DNA of 64,000 nt. Origin: Azospirillum cavernae. Its GTDB lineage: Bacteria; Pseudomonadota; Alphaproteobacteria; Azospirillales; Azospirillaceae. Positions 1-8,282 of this stretch are shown here, piece after piece (the stretch's first letter is position 1; each line of letters opens with the position of its first letter). Made by a program: the position numbers and the translations under genes. The stretch covers positions 172,001 through 236,000 of the forward strand of contig NZ_QYUL01000005.1 in the NCBI RefSeq assembly GCF_003590795.1. Reading direction: 5' to 3'. Under the pieces are notes generated by a model that worked only from the letters and a program-made list of their open reading frames with translations, searched no databases and was not told where the DNA came from.

Positions 1-1
1 C

Positions 2-1219
2 GGCACCAAGATTTTCATCTCGGCCGGCGAGCATGATCTGACGGAAAACATCCTGCATCTGGTGCTGGCCCGTCTGCCCGACGCGCCCGCCGGAACGCGC
101 GGCATCAGCCTGTTCCTGGTGCCGAAGTTCATGCCCAAAGAGGATGGGACTCCAGGTCCGCGCAACGGCGTGGCCTGTGGTTCCATCGAGCACAAGATGG
201 GCATCAAGGCGTCTTCGACCTGCGTCATGAATTTCGAGGACGCGACCGGCTGGCTGGTCGGCGAGGCGCACAAGGGCATGCGCGCCATGTTCGTGATGAT
301 GAACGCGGCCCGTCTGGCCGTGGGCATCCAGGGTCTGGGGCTGGCCGAGGTCAGCTATCAGAACGCCGTGAACTACGCGCGGGAACGGCTTCAGGGCCGC
401 TCCCTGTCGGGGGTGAAGGCGCCGGAGAAGCCCGCCGATCCGATCATCGTCCACCCGGACGTGCGCCGGAATCTGCTGACCGCCCGCGCCTACACCGAGG
501 GTGGCCGCGCGTTGGGCGCGCTGGTGGCCTATCACCTGGACGTCGCTGAAAAGCACCCCGACGCCCGCGCCCGCCGCGACGCCGACGAGTTTGTCCAGTT
601 GATGACGCCGATCGCCAAGGCGCTGTTCACCGACATCGGCTTTGAGGCTGGCAACATCGCCGTGCAGGTGCATGGCGGTCACGGATTCATCTGGGAAACC
701 GGCGTCGAGCAGTATGTCCGCGACGCCCGCATCTGCCAAATCTACGAAGGCACCAACGGCATCCAGGCGTTGGATCTGGTCGGGCGCAAGCTGCCGCAGG
801 ACATGGGCCGTCTGCTGCGCCATTTCTTCCACCCGGTTGGCCGCGACATCGAAGCCGACATGGAGAACGAGGATCTGGCTGAATTCGTCCTGCCGCTGGC
901 CAAGGCCTTCGCCAAGCTCCAGCAGGCCACGGCCCTGATCGCCCAGAAGGGCATGAAGGATCCCGAGGAAGCGGGCGCGGCGGCCACCGACTATCTGCGT
1001 CTGTTCGGTCTGGTCGCGCTTGGCTGGATGTGGCTGCGCATGGTCAAGGCGGCGCAAGCCAAGCTGGCCGCTGGCGAGGGCAACGCCGTCTTCTATGAGA
1101 CCAAGATCAAAACCGCGCGCTTCTACATGGCAAAGTTGTTGCCGCAAATCAACAGCCTGTTCATCACCATCGCCGCCGGGGCGAAGACCCTGATGGAGAT
1201 GGACGAAGCCGCCTTCTAA
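2..1219 (+). CDS. Acyl-CoA dehydrogenase, C-terminal part (5' end outside window)
   Basis: FAD-dependent acyl-CoA dehydrogenase that introduces the alpha-beta double bond in an acyl-CoA thioester. The frame is open from base 2, so the N-terminal third lies outside the window. Visible are the middle-domain stretch GTKIFISAGEHDL, the segment GTRGISLFLVPKF, and the C-terminal domain with QVHGGHGF and YEGTNGIQ, where the Glu is the usual catalytic base of many members. About 120 residues follow this core, matching the extra C-terminal domain of the long (about 590-residue) subfamily that includes methylmercaptopropionyl-CoA dehydrogenase DmdC. The substrate cannot be told from this fragment. A strong terminator follows 40 bases after the stop. 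Confidence 0.93.
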   Translation, partial: GTKIFISAGEHDLTENILHLVLARLPDAPAGTRGISLFLVPKFMPKEDGTPGPRNGVACGSIEHKMGIKASSTCVMNFEDATGWLVGEAHKGMRAMFVMMNAARLAVGIQGLGLAEVSYQNAVNYARERLQGRSLSGVKAPEKPADPIIVHPDVRRNLLTARAYTEGGRALGALVAYHLDVAEKHPDARARRDADEFVQLMTPIAKALFTDIGFEAGNIAVQVHGGHGFIWETGVEQYVRDARICQIYEGTNGIQALDLVGRKLPQDMGRLLRHFFHPVGRDIEADMENEDLAEFVLPLAKAFAKLQQATALIAQKGMKDPEEAGAAATDYLRLFGLVALGWMWLRMVKAAQAKLAAGEGNAVFYETKIKTARFYMAKLLPQINSLFITIAAGAKTLMEMDEAAF

Positions 1220-1259
1220 CAACCCGCGTCGTCTTCCTCCGCGACGTTGGGCACTGAAT

Positions 1260-1301
1260 GGGCTGGGCGCGATGCTGGTTGGCATCGCCCCAGCCCTTTT
1301 T
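1260..1301 (+). terminator. Rho-independent terminator after the acyl-CoA dehydrogenase
   Basis: GGGCTGGG plus GCGATGC pairs with GCATCGC plus CCCAGCCC, with one bulged base and a short loop, and runs directly into TTTTT. This is a textbook intrinsic terminator for the preceding gene. Confidence 0.9.
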
Positions 1302-1603
1302 CTATCTTGGCGCAAGACGAGGATGACGGATCATTCTTGCAGCGCAACAATTGGGAGGTCAGTTGGGCGTTGGATCAACGTTTGGCACGTTGTGGCGCTG
1401 CGGCGGGCGGCTTGGGTGATAAAAGTTAATTTCCGGTTGTCGAAAATTGCTCACGCGTGTTACATCTCGTTTCGCATTACGTTTGGCTGGGGTTTGCTAT
1501 ATCCTTTGGATTTTATGGATATGCGGCTCAAACGAGACCATCGTCTTCTTCGGTCGCGGGCCTGGTTTTGCAATGCGTCTGGCGAGTGCGGGGAGTTTGA
1601 TCG
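1302..1603. other. Intergenic stretch upstream of the response regulator
   Basis: About 300 bases without a convincing gene. Two overlapping frames are open on the plus strand but lack ribosome-binding sites and have low-complexity translations. The last 150 bases are AT-rich relative to the neighbourhood and should hold the promoter of the response regulator at 1604; I could not assign -35/-10 boxes with confidence. Confidence 0.5.
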
Positions 1604-2245
1604 ATGAAGATCCTGATCGGTGACGATCATGTGCTTTTCCGGGAAGGACTGCGCCGCTTGCTGGAGCAGCTCAAGGATGGGGCTACCTTCGGGGAGGCCA
1701 ACAACTTTGACGAGATTTTGGCCATGGCGGGCGCCGGGGAACCTTACGACCTCGTGCTGACCGATCTCCGGATGCCGGGCTGGCCGGGATTCAGCGGCAT
1801 CAGCGCGTTGCAGGCCAAGCAGCCCAACGCCAAAATCGTCGTTGTGTCGGCGTCGGAGGCGCACAACGACGTGCGCGACGCGCTGGAAAACGGCGCAGCG
1901 GGCTATATTCCCAAATCTTCCAGCGTCAAGATCATGCTGAGCGCGCTGGATCTGATCTTTTCCGGCGGCGTCTATGTTCCGGCGACCGTTCTGCGGGATT
2001 CGGGCGAGGCTGAGCCGCGCGGAGCCGTTCTGCCCGCCGATCCTCAGCTTGAGCAGTTGCTGACCCACCGCCAGCGCGAGGTTCTCGACCGGCTGCGCGA
2101 GGGCAAGTCCAACAAGCAGATCGCCCATGAACTCGGCCTGTCCGAAGGGACGGTCAAGATTCACATGACGGCGATCTTCAAATCGCTGGGCGTGCGCAAC
2201 CGCACCCAGGCGGCGATGGCCTTTCCGCAGTCGCACAACACTTAG
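1604..2245 (+). CDS. NarL/FixJ-family response regulator (receiver + LuxR-type HTH)
   Basis: Two-component transcription regulator of 213 residues. The receiver covers about residues 1-120: the acidic pocket is at GDDH, the phosphoacceptor Asp lies in DLVLTDLRMPG, the conserved Ser/Thr is in VVSASE and the Lys in IPKSSS. The output domain (about 145-205) is a LuxR/GerE helix-turn-helix with LTHRQREVLDRL and NKQIAHELGLSEGTVKIH. GGGGAG sits upstream of the ATG. No histidine kinase is adjacent, so the partner is unknown. The stop codon overlaps the start of a palindromic repeat element. Confidence 0.93.
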   Translation: MKILIGDDHVLFREGLRRLLEQLKDGATFGEANNFDEILAMAGAGEPYDLVLTDLRMPGWPGFSGISALQAKQPNAKIVVVSASEAHNDVRDALENGAAGYIPKSSSVKIMLSALDLIFSGGVYVPATVLRDSGEAEPRGAVLPADPQLEQLLTHRQREVLDRLREGKSNKQIAHELGLSEGTVKIHMTAIFKSLGVRNRTQAAMAFPQSHNT

Positions 2246-2291
2246 AGCAGATCGCGTTAAATCGGAATCGATTTGACGCGTGAATCTGCTC
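2245..2291. repeat. Palindromic intergenic element 1
   Basis: GAGCAGAT is exactly mirrored by ATCTGCTC 47 bases later, and the inner CGCGTTAAATCG pairs with CGATTTGACGCG with one G-T wobble. The whole element folds into one long hairpin with a loop of about 4 bases. It resembles the dispersed palindromic elements common between alphaproteobacterial genes. It may act as a terminator or mRNA stabiliser for the response regulator, but lacks a T-run. Confidence 0.75.
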
Positions 2292-2304
2292 GATAAATCA
2301 AAGC

Positions 2305-2347
2305 TTAGAGCGCCGTGTCGTTTCATATTTTGGGCACGGCGCTCTAA
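2305..2347. repeat. Palindromic intergenic element 2
   Basis: TTAGAGCGCCGTG is perfectly mirrored by CACGGCGCTCTAA (13-bp stem, 17-base loop). It lies between the convergent response-regulator and CBS-domain genes and may serve as a two-way terminator. There is no strong T-run on either strand. Confidence 0.7.
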
Positions 2348-2366
2348 TCGGTGGCGACGACGCCCG

Positions 2367-2801
2367 TCAGCTGAGGCTGGACACGAATCCGCGCAGGGAT
2401 TCAACCTCCAGCTCGGCGTCGTCGATTCGCGCCTTGACCACGTCGCCGATGCTGATGACGCCGACGAGTCGGCCATTGTCCAGAATTGGGACATGGCGGA
2501 TGCGGCGTTCGGTCATCACGGCCATCATCGTCGCCACGGTGTCGGTGGGCGCGCCCGTGACCAGATCGCGCGTCATCAAATCGGCGGCGGATCGGGACAG
2601 GGCGGCGGCCCCATCTTGGGCCACGGCGCGCACGATGTCCCGCTCAGACAGGATGCCCGCGAGAATTCCAGAATCGTCAATCACCAGCGTGGCGCCGATT
2701 CGGTGTTCGGCGAGATGCTTGGCGACGTCCCCAAGACTGTCAGTCGGGGCGACGGATCGGATCTGATGGCCCTTGCGGGTCAAGATGGCGGCGACGTGCA
2801 T
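2367..2801 (-). CDS. CBS-domain-pair protein
   Basis: A 144-residue protein made of two CBS motifs (a Bateman module), about residues 5-60 and 75-130. The second carries the typical pattern MTRDLVTGAPTDTV, RIRHVPILD and LVGVISIGDVVKA. Such stand-alone modules bind adenosine nucleotides and are often stress or energy sensors; no fused effector domain is present. The ATG at 2801 is preferred over an upstream in-frame start because AAGGAGG sits 9 bases before it. It is a single gene facing the LuxR-type regulator. Its partner and ligand cannot be inferred. Confidence 0.9.
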   Translation of the reverse strand: MHVAAILTRKGHQIRSVAPTDSLGDVAKHLAEHRIGATLVIDDSGILAGILSERDIVRAVAQDGAAALSRSAADLMTRDLVTGAPTDTVATMMAVMTERRIRHVPILDNGRLVGVISIGDVVKARIDDAELEVESLRGFVSSLS

Positions 2802-2882
2802 GGTGTGCGGCCTCCTTCCAAGTTCCTTCACAGAAAGTTGGTTGGCGGCGCAAACAATTCAAGCACTCTGGCCAAAAGGAAA

Positions 2883-2912
2883 GGCCGACCACCCCATAAG
2901 GGGTAGTCGGCC
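2883..2912 (-). terminator. Terminator after the OmpW-family gene
   Basis: GGCCGACCACCCC pairs with GGGGTAGTCGGCC (one mismatch, 4-base loop). Read on the minus strand, the stem is followed by TTTCCTTTT. It lies 39 bases after the stop of the porin gene. Confidence 0.8.
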
Positions 2913-2950
2913 CAACCTGTCCGTTCGGAACCGATCCCGTGGGGGATGGC

Positions 2951-3646
2951 TTAGAAGCGGTAGCCGACGCCGACGCCGACCAACCACGGGTCCAGCGTGA
3001 CCTTCGACGTGACCGGCAGCGCGCCGTTGACGGTGGCGGTGACGTCGGTCTTCAAGAAGATCTTCTTGACGTCGAGGTTCAGCGACCACGCGCCCGTCAG
3101 GGCGACGTCAACACCGGCCTGGAGAGCGAAACCGAAGTTGTTCTTGTAGTTGGTGTTCGTGATGCGCAGACCCGCCGGGTTGGCGGTGTTGGCGGCGTCT
3201 TCGTTGTAGAACAGGGTGTAGTTCAGACCGGCGCCGACGTAGGGGCTGATGCGCTCCTTCGGCAGGAAGTGGTACTGCACCGTCAGGGTCGGCGGCAGCA
3301 GCGAGACCTTGCCGATTTCGATGCTGTTGCCCAGGCCGTTCAGGTTGCCCCGGACCTTGTGGCGGCTGGTGCCGGCGATCAGCTCAGCGGCGATGTTGTC
3401 GGTGAAGAAGTACGTGAAATCGACTTCCGGGATGTAGTCGTTGCCAACCTTGGCGGTGCCGATGTCGCCCAGGGCAGTGTTGTTCAGCGTGCCCTTTTCC
3501 TGCGGCAGAACCGCGACGCCACGCGCGCGGATGACGATGTCGCCAGCCGACTTCACCTTGAAATCCTGAGCGAGCGACGGGGAGGAGATGGCGACAAGGG
3601 CCGAGGTCGCCAGCAGGGCGGCGGCGGCGCGCGACAGGATGCTCAT
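2951..3646 (-). CDS. OmpW-family outer-membrane beta-barrel protein
   Basis: A 231-residue outer-membrane protein of the OmpW family, small 8-stranded barrels thought to pass hydrophobic compounds. It begins with a clear signal peptide (MSILSRAAAALLATSALVAI ending in SLAQ), then the family features GRPA-less N-terminal strand, PEVDFTYFFTDNIAAELIAGTS, LPPTLTVQYHF, ISPYVGAGLNYT and a C-terminus ending VGVGVGYRF with the aromatic last residue required for barrel insertion. The ATG at 3646 is chosen because the signal peptide starts there and GGAG lies upstream. Two perfect palindromes upstream suggest regulated expression. It ends in its own terminator, so is probably monocistronic. Confidence 0.93.
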   Translation of the reverse strand: MSILSRAAAALLATSALVAISSPSLAQDFKVKSAGDIVIRARGVAVLPQEKGTLNNTALGDIGTAKVGNDYIPEVDFTYFFTDNIAAELIAGTSRHKVRGNLNGLGNSIEIGKVSLLPPTLTVQYHFLPKERISPYVGAGLNYTLFYNEDAANTANPAGLRITNTNYKNNFGFALQAGVDVALTGAWSLNLDVKKIFLKTDVTATVNGALPVTSKVTLDPWLVGVGVGYRF

Positions 3647-3715
3647 GGGGTCTGCTCCAGGCAAAATGCGTTGTTTCTGATTTGTGGCATCAGCCAGGGC
3701 AGGTATTACCAGACT

Positions 3716-3736
3716 CCCCCTAGGGCTACTAGGGGG
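3716..3736 (-). promoter_or_regulatory. Perfect palindrome upstream of the ompW-like gene (candidate operator)
   Basis: CCCCCTAG-N5-CTAGGGGG, an 8-bp perfect inverted repeat 70 bases before the porin start. I do not recognise the regulator. A dimeric repressor or activator site is the simplest reading. Confidence 0.45.
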
Positions 3737-3755
3737 GTGCAACCGATCGAAGCCT

Positions 3756-3776
3756 TGTTGCAGCAGCTCTGCAACA
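3756..3776 (-). promoter_or_regulatory. Second palindrome upstream of the ompW-like gene
   Basis: TGTTGCAG-N5-CTGCAACA, again a perfect 8-bp inverted repeat with the same 5-base spacer, centred 40 bases from the first palindrome (close to four helical turns). It does not match the FNR consensus TTGAT-N4-ATCAA. Confidence 0.45.
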
Positions 3777-3935
3777 GTGACGAGTTGTCGCATAGACACG
3801 AAAAACAAAGGGTTATTTTGCGGTGTGCGGGCGTATGACCGTTCGTGAGCGTCTGAAACCGGATTTTTGTAGCGCGGCGCGCGGGCGGCGAAACGAAAAA
3901 ATCACTCCATCGAACCGCCCGAAAACGCCTTTTCT

Positions 3936-5075
3936 TCAGCGCAAACGGGCCGGGGACAGGTCCATCAGGCCGACTCCCAACGCCTGGACGTCGGCGGGCA
4001 GATCGCCGCCGGTGGCCAGAGCCGCCGCTGTGCGGCCCATGGCGGGGGCGGTCTGGATGCCGTAACCGCCCTGACCGGCCAACCAGAAGAAGCCTTCAGC
4101 CTCAGCGTCGAAGCCGACCACCGGCACCCGGTCGGCGACGAAGCTGCGCAGCCCGGCCCAACTGTGCGCCAACCGCCGCACGGTGAAACGGCAGGCCGTT
4201 TCCAACCGATCCACCGTTTCGGCGATGTCGAGTTCCTCGGGCTGCACGTCGCAGGGGGGAACCGGGGTTTCGTCGGCGGGGGAGGCCAACAGCCGCCCGG
4301 CGTCGGGCTTGACGTAAAAGCTGTCGGCGACGTCGATCACCATCGGCCAGGAATCCAAGCCCTGCTTGTCGACGGGATCGGTGAAGACAGGATCAAAGGT
4401 GATCGCGGTGCGCCGTTTGGGAACCAGCCCGATGGGACGGACGCCCGCCAGTTCGGCCAGCGCGTCGGCCCAGGCGCCCGCCGCGTTGACGACGACCGGG
4501 GCGGCGACGCTGCCCGCCGGACTTTCCGCCACCCACAATCCGTCGCGGCGGCTCAAGGCCGTCACCTCGGCGTCGGTGACAACGCGCCCGCCGCGCGCCT
4601 TCAGGCCACGCAAATAGCCGTGGTGCAGGGCGTGAACGTCGATGTCGCAAGCGTCCGGCTCCCACACCGCGCCCAGCGGGTAGTCGGGGCGCAGGAAGGG
4701 CGCGCGGGCCAGGGTCTGCTCGCGGTCCAGCCGCTCGACCGAAGGCGTCAGGCGGCGGCCATCGGTAAATTCCTGTTCCAGCAGGTCGCTTTGATCGGGG
4801 CGGGCGACCAGCAGGACGCCGCGCGGCGTCAGCAGCGGGTGATCGGTGAAACCATCGGGCGGTTCGGTGTAAAAGCCCCAGCTCGCCACGGTCAGGGCGC
4901 GCACGGTGGCGTGGCCGTAGGTCTGGGTGTAGAGCGCGGCGGAGCGTCCGGTGGAATGATAGCCCGGCTGCGATTCACGCTCCAACAGCAGCACGCGGCC
5001 ATGAGCCGCCAATTCATAAGCCGCCGAGGCGCCCGCCATGCCCGCGCCGATCACCAAAAAATCAACCCGCTCCAA
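3936..5075 (-). CDS. FAD-dependent oxidoreductase, D-arginine dehydrogenase-like (DAO family)
   Basis: A 379-residue flavoprotein of the D-amino-acid oxidase fold. The N-terminal dinucleotide motif VIGAGMAGASAAYEL is followed by the stretch GYHSTGRSAALYTQ, characteristic of DauA-type D-arginine dehydrogenases. The C-terminal FAD motif WLAGQGGYGIQTAPAMG is present. Known members oxidise D-amino acids to imino acids in the cytoplasm and pass electrons to the respiratory chain rather than to oxygen. The ATG lies 6 bases after the stop of the DUF1194 gene, so the two are almost certainly co-transcribed, with mutY upstream. The substrate is inferred from similarity only. Confidence 0.9.
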   Translation of the reverse strand: MERVDFLVIGAGMAGASAAYELAAHGRVLLLERESQPGYHSTGRSAALYTQTYGHATVRALTVASWGFYTEPPDGFTDHPLLTPRGVLLVARPDQSDLLEQEFTDGRRLTPSVERLDREQTLARAPFLRPDYPLGAVWEPDACDIDVHALHHGYLRGLKARGGRVVTDAEVTALSRRDGLWVAESPAGSVAAPVVVNAAGAWADALAELAGVRPIGLVPKRRTAITFDPVFTDPVDKQGLDSWPMVIDVADSFYVKPDAGRLLASPADETPVPPCDVQPEELDIAETVDRLETACRFTVRRLAHSWAGLRSFVADRVPVVGFDAEAEGFFWLAGQGGYGIQTAPAMGRTAAALATGGDLPADVQALGVGLMDLSPARLR

Positions 5076-5081
5076 CGCCGC

Positions 5082-5840
5082 TCACTCCCAATGGGTTGAA
5101 ATCTGCCGTGCCGCCGCGATCCGATGTTCGGCCAGATGGTCCGGCGCGCCCACCATTTCAAGAATAAGCTTCTGCCGCAAGGCTTCGATGAAACTGCCGC
5201 GATCCATCGCCGATTTCACGAAGGCCCCAGGGCCGCCGATCACGTTTTCCTCGAAATACTCCTCCAGCCAGGAAAACTCATCGAGGATGGCCAGACCATT
5301 GACGGTGACGCCGCGCGCGGCGGCGCGGTCACGCGCCACTTGCGGCTCCAGCCCGCTGTTGGAAAAACCGTTGGACACAAGGTCGATCACCTTGCGCGGC
5401 GGCGCGGCGTTCTTGACCGGCTTTTGCTCGAACAGAACCAGCGCGTCGTTGATCGCCCCGCCGATGGCGGTGGAATCGCCCTGGAAACCGCGCGGCGTGG
5501 CGTCGATGCGGTCGGCGAAGCGGGCGGCGTCTTCTACGCTCGTCACCAGCGTCCAGGGGATCAGGGTTTTCAGGGTGCGCGGGCCGGAATAGACGGTCAG
5601 CGTCACCAGCGCGCCGCCCGCCGCCAGCGCGTCGGCCACCGACGGATCGCGGAAGGCGGCGGCGTGGCCCTGCAACTGGAATTCCAGATCGCCCTGCGTG
5701 ATCGACGCCGACCCGTCGAGCGCCAGCAGCAACGCGACCGCCGCCGTCGGGCTGGATGGTTTGGCTGTGGACGCGGCGACGGCGCCGCCGCCCAGACCGA
5801 TCAACAGACCCAGCACAAAGACGACGCGCGCAACGCCCAT
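5082..5840 (-). CDS. DUF1194 protein, secreted VWA-like
   Basis: A 252-residue protein with an N-terminal signal peptide (MGVARVVFVLGLLIGLGGG). LLALDGSASI is a metal-ion-dependent adhesion site (DxSxS) of a von Willebrand A-like fold, and the rest (GDSTAIGGAINDA, VIDLVSNGFSNSG, EEYFEENVIGGPGAFV) matches the DUF1194 family. Its role is unknown; VWA domains usually mediate metal-dependent protein contacts, here presumably in the periplasm. The gene starts 34 bases after the mutY stop and ends 6 bases before the flavoprotein start, so all three form one unit. Confidence 0.88.
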   Translation of the reverse strand: MGVARVVFVLGLLIGLGGGAVAASTAKPSSPTAAVALLLALDGSASITQGDLEFQLQGHAAAFRDPSVADALAAGGALVTLTVYSGPRTLKTLIPWTLVTSVEDAARFADRIDATPRGFQGDSTAIGGAINDALVLFEQKPVKNAAPPRKVIDLVSNGFSNSGLEPQVARDRAAARGVTVNGLAILDEFSWLEEYFEENVIGGPGAFVKSAMDRGSFIEALRQKLILEMVGAPDHLAEHRIAAARQISTHWE

Positions 5841-5874
5841 GACAGCACCCCGAACGGAACCGATGAGGACCGGA

Positions 5875-6933
5875 TCAGGCGTGGGCGAGCGCGTGGCGCG
5901 CGACCTTGACCATCACCGACGGCAGAGCCTGGTCGCTCAAACGGTCGATGGGAACCCACAGCCCCTCGGCCTCGCGCCAGCCGTCACCCGCTTGCGCGGT
6001 GACAATGGCAAGTTCCAGGTGAAAATGGCTGAAAGTATGGCGGACCAAACCGGGCAGGGCGCGCCAGGAGAGGGCGAGCGGCTGATGGACCGCCAGCGCC
6101 GCGCCGTCCGGGGCCTCGGCCTGCCAAGCGGTCGATGGAATTTCGGTCATGCCGCCCAGCAGCCCGCTTTCGACCCGGCGGCGCAGCAGGACCGCGCCGT
6201 CGGGGTTCAGCAGCCAATAGGCGGTTCCGCGCCGCGTCGGCTTTTCCGTTTTGGCGACCTTGCGCGGCAGGGTTTCGGCGATTCCGGCGGCGCGGGCCTC
6301 GCAGAACTCGGTCCAGGGGCAGAGCATGCATTTCGGCTTGCGCGGGGTGCAGACGGTCGCGCCCAAATCCATCATCGCCTGCGCGTAATCACCGGGTCGT
6401 TCGTCCGGCGTCAGCGTCGCCGCCAGTTTGCGCAGGGTCGGCTTGACGTTGGGCAGCGGGTCGGCGACGGCGAAGACGCGGGCGATCACCCGCTCGACAT
6501 TGCCGTCCACCACCGTCGCCTTGCGGGCGAAGGCGATGGCGGTGATGGCGGCGGCGGTGTAGGCGCCGATGCCGGGAAGCTCCAACAGCGCCGCCTCGTC
6601 GCCCGGAAAGCGCCCGTCATGCAGGCTGACCACCGCTTGCGCGCATTTGTGCAGGTTGCGGGCGCGGGCGTAATAGCCAAGCCCGGCCCAGGCGACCAGC
6701 AGATCGTCCAGCGGCGCTTCGGCCAGCGCGCGCACCGTCGGCCAGCGTTCGGTGAAGTTGCGGAAATAGGGCGCGGCGGCGGGAACCGTCGTCTGTTGCA
6801 GCATGATTTCTGACAGCCACACCCGATAGGGATCGACCGCCTCCCCCGGTTTGGCCCGCCAAGGCAGGTCGCGGCGGTTGCGGTCGTACCAGGACAGGAG
6901 CCGCGCGGCGGCTTTTGCGGAATCGTCGATCAT
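5875..6933 (-). CDS. mutY: A/G-specific adenine glycosylase MutY
   Basis: Base-excision repair enzyme that removes adenine mispaired with 8-oxoguanine. The 352-residue product has WLSEIMLQQT near residue 40, the helix-hairpin-helix LPGIGAYTAAAI followed by VDGNVERV with the catalytic Asp, and four cluster cysteines with the spacing C-X6-C-X2-C-X5-C (CTPRKPKCMLCPWTEFC) for the 4Fe-4S cluster. The C-terminal NUDIX-like domain for 8-oxoG recognition follows (RRVESGLLGGMTEIPS). The ATG at 6933 fits the family N-terminus; the longer open frame upstream is not homologous. It heads a probable three-gene operon and is divergent from the DUF721 gene. Confidence 0.96.
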   Translation of the reverse strand: MIDDSAKAAARLLSWYDRNRRDLPWRAKPGEAVDPYRVWLSEIMLQQTTVPAAAPYFRNFTERWPTVRALAEAPLDDLLVAWAGLGYYARARNLHKCAQAVVSLHDGRFPGDEAALLELPGIGAYTAAAITAIAFARKATVVDGNVERVIARVFAVADPLPNVKPTLRKLAATLTPDERPGDYAQAMMDLGATVCTPRKPKCMLCPWTEFCEARAAGIAETLPRKVAKTEKPTRRGTAYWLLNPDGAVLLRRRVESGLLGGMTEIPSTAWQAEAPDGAALAVHQPLALSWRALPGLVRHTFSHFHLELAIVTAQAGDGWREAEGLWVPIDRLSDQALPSVMVKVARHALAHA

Positions 6934-7081
6934 GGACGGATGAAATAGAGGCTTTCCGACGTCAGGAGAAGGGGGCGCCGCCTGCGTCAGCCGATGCTGG
7001 GCAGCGTCGATCCCTTGCGCTACGGTGCGGCGGCGCCACATGAGACGCGGCGAGATTGAGGATAAGGAGTTTGGGCGCAGC

Positions 7082-7555
7082 ATGAACGGACCACGACGCA
7101 TCGGCCAAACCGTGCCGGAGGTGGCGGGCAAGGTGCTTGGCAAGCGCGGTCTGGCCTTTGGCGCGCTCATCACCGATTGGCCCGCCATCGTCGGCCAACA
7201 ATTGTCACAGCGCACCGCCCCCGACAAACTCAGCTTCCCGCGCGGCAAGCGCGAGGAGGCGACGCTCCACATCCGCGCCATGGGCGCCATCGCCTTGGAG
7301 CTTCAGCATCTGGAACCGCAGATCATCGAGCGGATCAACAGCTTCTTCGGCTATCACGCGGTGGCGCGGATCAAGCTCATTCACGCGGGCCTGCCCGCCG
7401 CGCCCTCGCCGATGCTGCGCCCACGCGCGCTGACGACGGACGAGGAAGCCTCCGTCGCCACCACCATCGCGGCGGTGGAGGACGAGGAGCTGCGCGCGAC
7501 GTTGGAACGCTTTGGCCGGTCGCTGCTGGCGCGGCCCAAGCGGGCCGGGCGCTGA
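7082..7555 (+). CDS. DUF721 (DciA-like) protein
   Basis: A 157-residue protein whose N-terminal 95 residues match DUF721, the domain shared with the helicase-loading factor DciA: TDWPAIVGQQLSQRTAPDKL followed by TLHIRAMGAIALELQHL and IIERINSFFGYHAVARIKL. The alphaproteobacterial version beside mutY has an extra, divergent C-terminal tail. Its function here is not established; nucleic-acid binding is the family-level expectation. The ATG at 7082 follows GGAG; an earlier in-frame ATG at 7040 cannot be excluded. It precedes the dsbA-like and smc genes on the same strand. Confidence 0.82.
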   Translation: MNGPRRIGQTVPEVAGKVLGKRGLAFGALITDWPAIVGQQLSQRTAPDKLSFPRGKREEATLHIRAMGAIALELQHLEPQIIERINSFFGYHAVARIKLIHAGLPAAPSPMLRPRALTTDEEASVATTIAAVEDEELRATLERFGRSLLARPKRAGR

Positions 7556-7616
7556 GGCTGGACGGGGCCGACTTTCTTTGGCTATACCATCAACATCTGG
7601 TAGGGATGAGGGCATC

Positions 7617-8264
7617 GTGAACCGCAAAATTTTGGGACTCGCCGGGCTGCTCGCTGTCGGCCTGACCGCTGGATTGACCGTCGCCATGACGTCGGCCCCC
7701 GCCGCCGCGCAGACGGCGACGCCGTTGCCCGCCGTTTCGGACCTGCTGGCCGAACGCGTGCTGGGCGACCCGAAGGCGCCGGTCACGATCTATGATTATT
7801 CGTCGATGACCTGCCCGCACTGCGCCGATTTCCACGCGAACGTGCTGCCGAAGATCAAGGAAGCCTACATCGACACCGGCAAGGTCAAACTGGTGTTCCG
7901 CGACTTCCCCTTTGACCAAGCGGCCCTGCGCGCCAGCATGCTGGCCCATTGCGCGCCGGTGGAGCGCTATTTCCCGCTGACCGACGTTCTGTTCAAAAGC
8001 CAAGCCCAGTGGTCGCGCGCCAGCGATCCGGCCAAGGCGCTGGCCCAATATGGCAAGCTGGCCGGGATGAGCCAGGAGATCATCGACGCCTGTTTCGCCA
8101 GCCAGCCGCTGGCCGACGGCATCCTGAACAGCCGCATGGTCGGCCAAAACCAGTACAAGGTCGAAGCCACCCCCACCTTCATCCTGAACGACGGCAAGGA
8201 TCGGGTTGAGGGCGCGCAGCCGTTCGAGGTCTTCGCCAAGGCCATCGACAAGCTGCTGAAGTAA
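7617..8264 (+). CDS. DsbA-family thioredoxin-fold protein (periplasmic)
   Basis: A 215-residue secreted thioredoxin-fold protein. A signal peptide (about residues 1-30, ending APAAAQ) precedes the DsbA/BdbD-type domain with the redox motif CPHC in SSMTCPHCADFH, and a cis-Pro segment VEATPTFIL. Members oxidise or isomerise disulfides in exported proteins. The GTG at 7617 is preferred because GATGAGG lies just upstream and the signal peptide begins there. It sits between the DUF721 gene and smc, an arrangement seen in many alphaproteobacteria; the functional link to Smc is not obvious. Only 18 bases separate it from smc. Confidence 0.9.
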   Translation: MNRKILGLAGLLAVGLTAGLTVAMTSAPAAAQTATPLPAVSDLLAERVLGDPKAPVTIYDYSSMTCPHCADFHANVLPKIKEAYIDTGKVKLVFRDFPFDQAALRASMLAHCAPVERYFPLTDVLFKSQAQWSRASDPAKALAQYGKLAGMSQEIIDACFASQPLADGILNSRMVGQNQYKVEATPTFILNDGKDRVEGAQPFEVFAKAIDKLLK

Positions 8265-8282
8265 AGAAAAGGTCGTTTTCCG

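Noticed and set aside
1375..1400. Possible sigma-54 promoter (TGGCAC followed by GC-rich bases)
   Set aside because: The TTGC element at the required spacing is missing.
1272..1607. 111-residue open frame before the LuxR-type regulator
   Set aside because: It starts inside the terminator of the preceding gene, has no ribosome-binding site and no recognisable pattern.
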